DNA of 64,000 nt from Lachnospiraceae bacterium. Its GTDB lineage: Bacteria > Bacillota > Clostridia > Lachnospirales > Lachnospiraceae. Below are positions 58,505 to 64,000 of this stretch, piece by piece (positions within the stretch are counted from its first letter, which is position 1; the number at the start of each line of letters is the position of its first letter). Where the stretch lies: assembly GCA_015056735.1 (NCBI GenBank), contig SVFT01000002.1, positions 164,432 through 228,431 on the forward strand, in the 5' to 3' direction. The notes below the pieces were generated by a model. That model did no database searches and was not told where the DNA came from. It saw only the letters and a list, made by a program, of their open reading frames with translations. A program made the translations under genes and the position numbers.

Positions 58505-60436
58505 ATGGGACTTGATAATGAACAGCTTTCGTATGAAAGCAATGCGACTCTATTTCAGAGGGGAAGCGTAGTCGGTGAAAAGGCGCTTAATGAAGGAGAA
58601 AGAACTGTCTTCCAATCATCTGAAAAGAGCTACAATTCGCAGAAACATCTTTACACCCAACAGGCTTTTCAGAGCGGATCCACGGCGCAGGATCCGGCAA
58701 GAGAGAATGCGCCGGTTCCCTCACCTCCCTCAAATGGGGCATATGAAGCAGCAAAAGAACCGGTTGTAGATATCTATCAGTATAAGGAGCAAAGGAACGG
58801 CGGTGCCGCAAAAGGAGCTGATTCTGCTTCCGGCAAAGCGGTTAATCCTAATCTTGTTCGCAAGCATGTAAAGCCACTTTGGATGTATTCTCCGGTCGAG
58901 GATTTTTCAAGAGTCGTAAACAGAAAAGGTAAGCGGTTTAATCGCTTGTCTGCCAGGCCTAAAACCGTAGGCAGGCGTCTAGCAGAAAAAGAAGCTGCAA
59001 GCCGTCTTAAAGATGCGGCAATGAGCATCTCTTTGAATGAGTCTAAACAAGACCGAGAAAAACGTACATCGAATGTTTCCGATGAATCCCTTAAGAAAGC
59101 CGGCAGGCTTTCTTTTGGGGCTGCAAGCGCATATGCAAAAGGAGTACGCAGACTTCGCACACAGCCAGTCAGCGCGCTCCTTTATCATTCACAGAAAGGC
59201 TCCATACGTGCAAAAAAGGAAGATCTTTTAAAAGAGCGAAAAGAGCATTTACGAAGCAAAAAGGATTTTCGTGATGCGAAAAAGGCGCTTCGCCAAAGCA
59301 ATCTTTCAAAGGAACAGAAGAAGCGGCAAAAGAAGAAGATGGTGCAGAGCTACAAGCAGAAGGAAGGAAATGCTTTCACGCGCACCAAAAACAATGCAGC
59401 GTTTAAAATCCGCAAGAAAAAACTTCAGTTGGCGGAAATAAAGCGAAAAATGCACTTTATAGCCGCTATTTTCGGTTCCCTGACGTTTATTATCATGCTT
59501 TTGCTTGGCGGCTTTTGCATCCTGGCATATATGGCGATGGTTTCTCTTGAAGGTGCCACAAACATGGTTTCCATGAATGATTATGGAACTATGTCGGAAG
59601 GTACGGACTATCTTGCTGATAAGGAAGCTGAACTTGATGCGTATATCAACCAGGACAGATCAAAGTTCGAGGATGGCATTGAAATGTCTGAAGGAAAGGA
59701 TATTGACGAGTTTGTCTATAACCTGTGTGACTTCGGCCATGATCAGATGAAACTGATCGCATATCTTTCTGCGAAGTATGGAAGTTTTACACTTGATGCG
59801 ATACGCGGTGAGCTTGACTCCATTTTTAAAGAAATGTATACACTTACAACGAAGTGCGTCACCACAACAAAAAGAAGGCAAGACGGCACAACATATGATT
59901 ATACGACCTGCTATGTCACGCTGACGAAGAAGGAACTTGAAAAGATTATTGATGAACGGCTCACGGACAATGGCATGAGGACATCTTATGAGGGATACAT
60001 GCTTACCAGTAACGGACAACAGGTGTACGGGCCGGTCATCAAGGAAGACTGGACGAACAAGATTTCATCACCGTTTGGAACCAGGCTTCATCCGATTCAG
60101 AAAACAGTTAAGCATCATAACGGCGTGGATATCGCTATCCCGATAGGAACACCCTTGTTTTCTGCGATCGACGGCACTGTTATTACCGCAAAGAATTCAG
60201 GAAATGCGGGGAATATGGTTTCCGTCCAAAAGGAAGATGGATGGATTGTAACATTCATGCACATGGACTCGTTTGCGGTCAGTGCGGGACAAAAAGTGAA
60301 GAAAGGGCAGCTTGTCGGACGAAGTGGTAATACGGGAGGCTCAACAGGCCCACATCTTCATCTTGAGGTCAAAAATGCAGATGGAAAATATGTAAATCCT
60401 ATTTTCATCATTCCCCAAAAACAGCATGGATTATAA
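58505..60436 (+). CDS. Membrane-anchored M23 endopeptidase of the transfer system
   Basis: A 643-residue protein. Residues 1-315 are cytoplasmic, mostly basic and coiled, with a Lys/Arg-rich part. One membrane helix follows at about 320-345 (HFIAAIFGSLTFIIMLLLGG), then an outer M23 (LytM) domain at about 515-630 with HHNGVDIA and GPHLHLEV, both zinc-ligand motifs. It should open the wall for the channel, the role of Orf14/CwlT or TcpG proteins elsewhere. ATG 58505 follows AAAGGTG. Confidence 0.9.
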   Translation: MGLDNEQLSYESNATLFQRGSVVGEKALNEGERTVFQSSEKSYNSQKHLYTQQAFQSGSTAQDPARENAPVPSPPSNGAYEAAKEPVVDIYQYKEQRNGGAAKGADSASGKAVNPNLVRKHVKPLWMYSPVEDFSRVVNRKGKRFNRLSARPKTVGRRLAEKEAASRLKDAAMSISLNESKQDREKRTSNVSDESLKKAGRLSFGAASAYAKGVRRLRTQPVSALLYHSQKGSIRAKKEDLLKERKEHLRSKKDFRDAKKALRQSNLSKEQKKRQKKKMVQSYKQKEGNAFTRTKNNAAFKIRKKKLQLAEIKRKMHFIAAIFGSLTFIIMLLLGGFCILAYMAMVSLEGATNMVSMNDYGTMSEGTDYLADKEAELDAYINQDRSKFEDGIEMSEGKDIDEFVYNLCDFGHDQMKLIAYLSAKYGSFTLDAIRGELDSIFKEMYTLTTKCVTTTKRRQDGTTYDYTTCYVTLTKKELEKIIDERLTDNGMRTSYEGYMLTSNGQQVYGPVIKEDWTNKISSPFGTRLHPIQKTVKHHNGVDIAIPIGTPLFSAIDGTVITAKNSGNAGNMVSVQKEDGWIVTFMHMDSFAVSAGQKVKKGQLVGRSGNTGGSTGPHLHLEVKNADGKYVNPIFIIPQKQHGL

Positions 60437-60446
60437 GGAGATCACA

Positions 60447-60866
60447 ATGAAAAAGAGAAGAAGCCTTGAGGCTTATAAAGAGGCCTATAGCAAGAAATAC
60501 CTGGAGCTTCAGCGCCAGAAAAAAGAGTTAGACGAATTAAAATCAGAGATTGATTCATTCCGCAAGAATGCAGCATCAGACAGACTGATTAAACTCGATC
60601 TGTCTGACAATGAATATGACGAGCTTCTCGCTTTCCTTGGGCAGGATAAGAAGAAAGTGCTTTCCGCGATTCGCTCTTTTGCGGAAAAGAAAGGAATCCA
60701 TGAAATCACTTTACCGGAAGCGGTTGGCGCGAATGCACCGGCTTCAGAAAAAATGACGGAAAATGTTGAAAAGCCACGTGCACACTCCATGTCAAGAAGC
60801 GCACACCATGCGGGGACTAATAACATTTCCATTTCTCCCGGGCAGATTACTCGGATGCTTTTTTAA
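60447..60866 (+). CDS. Coiled-coil element protein (139 aa)
   Basis: A 139-residue charged protein. The first 50 residues form a coiled coil (LQRQKKELDELKSEIDSFRK), followed by a helical part and a Ser/His-rich tail. Its position matches that of DUF4315 in Tn1549, which is shorter; I cannot claim homology. ATG 60447 follows AAGGAG, 11 bases after the M23 stop. Probably cytoplasmic; function unknown. Confidence 0.72.
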   Translation: MKKRRSLEAYKEAYSKKYLELQRQKKELDELKSEIDSFRKNAASDRLIKLDLSDNEYDELLAFLGQDKKKVLSAIRSFAEKKGIHEITLPEAVGANAPASEKMTENVEKPRAHSMSRSAHHAGTNNISISPGQITRMLF

Positions 60867-60881
60867 AGGAGCGTGATCACA

Positions 60882-62411
60882 TTGTTGCTTAAACTGATTA
60901 AAAACAAGCGGGTTATTATTCCGCTTTGTGTTCTGATTTTTATCCTTGGCGGCTATGGTGCATCAATGGTTAAAAAGAACCTTGATGCACCAAAGGAAGA
61001 AAAAGTTGCCGATGAAGAAACGAAAACGGAAGAAAAAGGCTTTGATCTTGTTGGGAGCATCCTTTCACTATTCGGGAAGGAAAAGGCATCGCTGGAAACC
61101 GATAAAGCAGAGGACTCAAAGCAAAGCGATTTTGAGAAGAAAGTTTTAGACAAGCTGATCCCTGAAGGGGAGGCGGCGCCGGAGGCCGATAGCGAAGAAA
61201 AGCCTTCTGAGGAAGGTGTATCTTCCACAAGTGCTCCTGCCATATCTCTTCATGACGTATATGCCGAGAAAGGAAAGGAAGTTCGCTTTTATGTGGCGGA
61301 TCCGTCCGATTCGACATATAAGTGGGAAGTATTTGATGTTGCTTTAAATGATTGGGTAACGAAAGAAGATTCGCAAACGCAGAACGATGAATTTGGACGC
61401 AAACTTCATTACGTCAGTATCCTTGCTTCGGAAGAAAACCATAAAACTATGGTTCGGTGTACTCACGGAGACAAGGAAGAAGTTGCATTTCTTTATGTAA
61501 TTACCAAGAAGATCGCCGGCATTGAGCCTGCAAGCAGTAAAGCGGATTTAAACACATGCCTGGTATCTTTCCAGTACCCGGTAAAGGTCAGCTTTTCGGA
61601 TGGATCCGCTGAAGAAATAGCCGGTCTTTGGGATCTTTTCTTTGGCAATCAGAAATCAGAAAGAGCGGAAGAGTTTGACGAGTTTGGAATGATGCAGGAA
61701 ACGCTTACCATCAAAACGAGCGAGTCATATTATCACAAGGCGGTAGGTGATAAGGAAGAGCTTGCTATTCGTTATCATCCTTCAGACGGTGAGATTATTA
61801 AAAAAGAGTTTACGCTTGAGGGTACGGACGAAACGGCACCGGAGATAGAAAATGTTCAGCTTGGCGATTTTAAGATCTCGCAGAGTGATACGGGCGAAAC
61901 GCCTGTATCTATAACTGTTACCGCACGCGATAATGTAACGCCACTCCCACAACTTCAGTATGCGCTTGTAAGAACGGATGCAAAGGAGATTAAGGAAGAG
62001 GCGTGGAGCGATTCTCCGTCATTTAATGTTCCAATTTCGCAGAACGGACGCTATGTTGTGTGCGTTCGCGATAAGGCGGGAAATGTCTCGAAACTTGAAC
62101 GCGAGATTATCACGACGGATTCAAAACCGCCCGAGATAAAAGCGGTTTCCCTTTCTTCCACTGAAGGATGGGTGCAAAAGAATACGATAAGCGTTGTGGC
62201 TGAAGACAAAACAGCCATAAGCTATTGCTTTAATAATGTTGAAACCGGTGAAAGCAGCGGTTTTATAGACAAGAATGAATTTGACGCAACAAGCAACGGA
62301 AAATGGAATGTGCAGGTGCGCGATCGTGCGGGAAATATCGCAGAGAGCGAGATCACGGTTTCAAACATCGACAACCATGCTCCTAAAATCAATATCATTA
62401 AGGTGAGGTAA
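60882..62411 (+). CDS. Membrane-anchored protein with Ig-like domains
   Basis: A 509-residue exported protein. One N-terminal membrane helix (about 7-28) is followed by an acidic linker to about 110. Several beta-sandwich segments follow; KAGNVSKLEREI and RAGNIAESEITVSNIDNHAP are typical of Ig-like modules. It may hold mating partners together or shield the channel, which is inference. The start is TTG 60882, nine bases after GGAG; a GTG at 60873 is too near the site. Confidence 0.72.
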   Translation: MLLKLIKNKRVIIPLCVLIFILGGYGASMVKKNLDAPKEEKVADEETKTEEKGFDLVGSILSLFGKEKASLETDKAEDSKQSDFEKKVLDKLIPEGEAAPEADSEEKPSEEGVSSTSAPAISLHDVYAEKGKEVRFYVADPSDSTYKWEVFDVALNDWVTKEDSQTQNDEFGRKLHYVSILASEENHKTMVRCTHGDKEEVAFLYVITKKIAGIEPASSKADLNTCLVSFQYPVKVSFSDGSAEEIAGLWDLFFGNQKSERAEEFDEFGMMQETLTIKTSESYYHKAVGDKEELAIRYHPSDGEIIKKEFTLEGTDETAPEIENVQLGDFKISQSDTGETPVSITVTARDNVTPLPQLQYALVRTDAKEIKEEAWSDSPSFNVPISQNGRYVVCVRDKAGNVSKLEREIITTDSKPPEIKAVSLSSTEGWVQKNTISVVAEDKTAISYCFNNVETGESSGFIDKNEFDATSNGKWNVQVRDRAGNIAESEITVSNIDNHAPKINIIKVR

Positions 62412-62416
62412 TGTAA

Positions 62417-63547
62417 ATGAAAAGAATACTTATGGCGGCGCCGATCGTGCTTTTCTTATCGTGCGCCACAGCCGGATTTGTTTCTCATGCCGAGAATGGT
62501 CTTGTAACAATCTCGGTTGATGCAGAGGACGATAACGAAGATCTTCTGTATGCGATCGATGATGATTCACCGGAGGCTTTCTCTCCTAATCATGAATTCC
62601 AGGTTTATCCCGGAACACAGCATACGATCTATGTAAAGGATGCGGCGGGAAATATCACATCATCGACGTATACGGCAGATAATCCGGATAATACAACAAC
62701 GGATCCGCTCTGTAATGATGCAGGCAGTAGCCCGCTTGGAGACGGTGCCAATAATACTTATCAGCCGGTTGGCGAGCGGGATTCTTCAGCAAAGCTTCAT
62801 TATTCCGCAGAAGACGGACAGGGTACGGTGTACGAAAAAACTTATACGGACGGATCCGCAGAAGGAGATAAGATCTTTTATACCGTTACCACAAAGGAGG
62901 GCGAGGTATACTACCTCGTCATCGATCAGACACAACAGAACAACAATGTTTATCTTTTGAACCAGGTAACAGTATCTTCTTTGCAAGGACTTGCAACAGC
63001 GGAGGGATATGAATTTACGCCTGATAATGAAAAGATCAATTCAAGCAATTTACTTACCAACTTGAAAGGTGGTAGTGGAGCTTCGGTAGATGGTTCGCAG
63101 AGTGTAGAGCCGAGTGCCGGCGATGTCGCAGAAGAGTCTAGCGGCGGTGGATCACTTGTATCTTCTTCTAAGCGTTCTGTTTTTGTAATCGCACTTGCCG
63201 CAGTTGGCGGTGGCGGTTGGTATTATTTTAAGAAACGCAAAAAGCTCAAAGATGATCAGATGGACGAAATAGAAGCAGCGCATGATCTGGAGGATTTTGA
63301 GGCTGAAGGCGATGATGAAGAAGACGATGCTGAATTTGAGGAAGATGATGATTTCTATGACGCTTTAGCTGAAGACGAATTTGAAGATATCGACGAAGAG
63401 AACGATAGCGCGGTTGAGTCAGAGGTTCCAGAAGAAAATGATCCGGTGGTTTTGACGGATGAAAATCGCGATGATTATATCGAAATGGAAGACGATGAAG
63501 AAGATTTTGACGAGGAGGATTATGACGATGAAGAAGACAACGAATAA
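62417..63547 (+). CDS. CD1107-family (DUF4366) surface protein
   Basis: A 376-residue protein with a signal peptide (about 1-26). An N-terminal Ig-like piece is followed by the DUF4366 core at about 145-195 (GDKIFYTVTTKEGEVYYLVI, NNVYLLNQVTVSSLQGLA). A membrane helix near 252-268 precedes an extremely acidic cytoplasmic tail of about 100 residues. It is a standard member of Tn1549-like transfer regions with unknown role. It starts five bases after the previous stop and overlaps the next gene by 20 bases. Confidence 0.88.
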   Translation: MKRILMAAPIVLFLSCATAGFVSHAENGLVTISVDAEDDNEDLLYAIDDDSPEAFSPNHEFQVYPGTQHTIYVKDAAGNITSSTYTADNPDNTTTDPLCNDAGSSPLGDGANNTYQPVGERDSSAKLHYSAEDGQGTVYEKTYTDGSAEGDKIFYTVTTKEGEVYYLVIDQTQQNNNVYLLNQVTVSSLQGLATAEGYEFTPDNEKINSSNLLTNLKGGSGASVDGSQSVEPSAGDVAEESSGGGSLVSSSKRSVFVIALAAVGGGGWYYFKKRKKLKDDQMDEIEAAHDLEDFEAEGDDEEDDAEFEEDDDFYDALAEDEFEDIDEENDSAVESEVPEENDPVVLTDENRDDYIEMEDDEEDFDEEDYDDEEDNE

Positions 63548-64000
63548 TAACGAGGCACCGAATACGGGAGGTTTTTTTACAAGAGAGAGAATCATTAAGA
63601 TCGGTGTTTTGGTCGCTGTTTTAATCATTATTCTTGGTCGTTATGCGTACAAGCATTTTAAAGCCGAAAAGACCGAGGATTCTGTAAGCTATTCAAATGA
63701 AGAGCAGGTAATCTATGATGCTACACAGCAATACCTCAATAAAACGCTTGGCCTTGAAGCAAAGGACTGTGCTGCGGTGGCAGATGAGGCGGTAAAAAAC
63801 TACGATATGATTATTGATTCCGGTGTTAAGGCAATCACTGATGATCATGTGGCTGCAATTACAACAAACATCTCAAAAGCCATGTTTGAGTCGCTTCCTG
63901 TTATTGATGAAATGAGTCAGGAGGAAACAATCGGCCTGTCTTCTGATATTACGGAAATCATTTGGAATGATATCCTGTGGCAGATCGCTTCGATGGATAA
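63528..64000 (+). CDS. Membrane-anchored element protein, partial (runs off right edge)
   Basis: 157 codons are visible. A short cytoplasmic start, KKTTNNNEAPNTGG, leads to a membrane helix at about 25-41 (IGVLVAVLIIILGRYAY). Then a soluble outer helical domain begins, with QQYLNKTLGLEAKDCAAVAD. No family is recognised. ATG 63528 lies nine bases after GAGGAGG and is inside the end of the CD1107 gene. It could be a VirB8-like or other outer-face channel part; the rest is needed. Confidence 0.75.
   Translation, partial: MKKTTNNNEAPNTGGFFTRERIIKIGVLVAVLIIILGRYAYKHFKAEKTEDSVSYSNEEQVIYDATQQYLNKTLGLEAKDCAAVADEAVKNYDMIIDSGVKAITDDHVAAITTNISKAMFESLPVIDEMSQEETIGLSSDITEIIWNDILWQIASMD

Larger units (their letters stand above)
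45570..64000 (+). mobile_element. Tn1549/pCF10-like conjugative element, left part
   Basis: A continuous run of parA, RepA_N initiator, pcfB, VirD4/PcfC, Maff2, VirB6, VirB4, M23 hydrolase and CD1107-type genes, all on the plus strand, in the order typical of Tn1549-family elements. Base composition is lower in GC than the chromosome to the left. The left limit is set by the terminator and the first palindrome and is approximate. Relaxase, integrase and right end are not in the window. Confidence 0.85.

Overview
The window looks like the chromosome of a motile Gram-positive anaerobe of the Clostridia, most likely a Lachnospiraceae member of the Butyrivibrio/Roseburia type. This is inferred from the protein families present: MgtE, YvcK, a TIGR03826/YvyF-like flagellar-operon protein, methyl-accepting and HD-GYP proteins, DUF3810, SprA-like and VanZ-like proteins. 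Strong AGGAGG ribosome binding sites and TTGACA-17-TATAAT promoters fit the same assignment. No rRNA is present; there is one tRNA (Gly, GCC). Species cannot be fixed from the sequence alone.

Region 1 (1-11.1 kb) is mostly on the minus strand. It holds the N-terminal part of a class A penicillin-binding protein, a HAD phosphatase behind mgtE, a secreted NagZ-like GH3 hexosaminidase (plus strand), a YigZ protein, a SEC-C protein and nagB. A two-gene unit follows, with a GH3-type acyl-adenylating enzyme and an amidohydrolase. NagZ and NagB suit recovery of amino sugars from peptidoglycan. Region 2 (11.2-12.6 kb) is the infC-rpmI-rplT operon, with a leader attenuator and an ATT start on infC. 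Region 3 (12.6-30.5 kb) is housekeeping and envelope genes: a Cys-repeat membrane protein, SGNH hydrolase, VanZ, DUF3810, a nucleoid protein, STAS, SIMPL, an M20 peptidase, TVP38, YvcK, a thioesterase, a flavin oxidase, and a glucose/GlcNAc-type PTS (crr plus EIICB). Region 4 (30.5-45.4 kb) starts with tRNA-Gly and is more accessory: duplicated secreted proteins, an Rpn nuclease, chemotaxis and c-di-GMP proteins, a small double-glycine leader peptide, two very long imperfect palindromes just before thyA-folA, and a large MATE fusion protein.

Region 5 (about 45.6 kb to the right edge) is the left part of a Tn1549/pCF10-type integrative and conjugative element or plasmid-like element. It carries parA, a DUF3102-like partner, a RepA_N initiator with internal 24-bp repeats, pcfB, a toxin-antitoxin-like pair, an orphan VbhA-like antitoxin, the VirD4/PcfC coupling ATPase, Maff2, VirB6, a PrgI-VirB4 fusion, an M23 wall hydrolase and CD1107-type surface proteins. 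Relaxase, integrase and the right end lie outside the window.

The most distinctive signal is a perfect 16-bp palindrome, TGTGCGACGTCGCACA. It occurs six times, plus one decayed half copy, only in this element and only at junctions between its transcription units. One copy sits two bases in front of a consensus promoter. It may be the operator of an element-wide regulator or a parS-like partition site. Other points worth a look are two LexA-type boxes in a promoter at 20.6 kb, the tRNA-Gly 3' end folded into a 35-bp inverted repeat, a G6 frameshift in a secreted cargo gene, and the mgtE leader with an overlapping small open frame.
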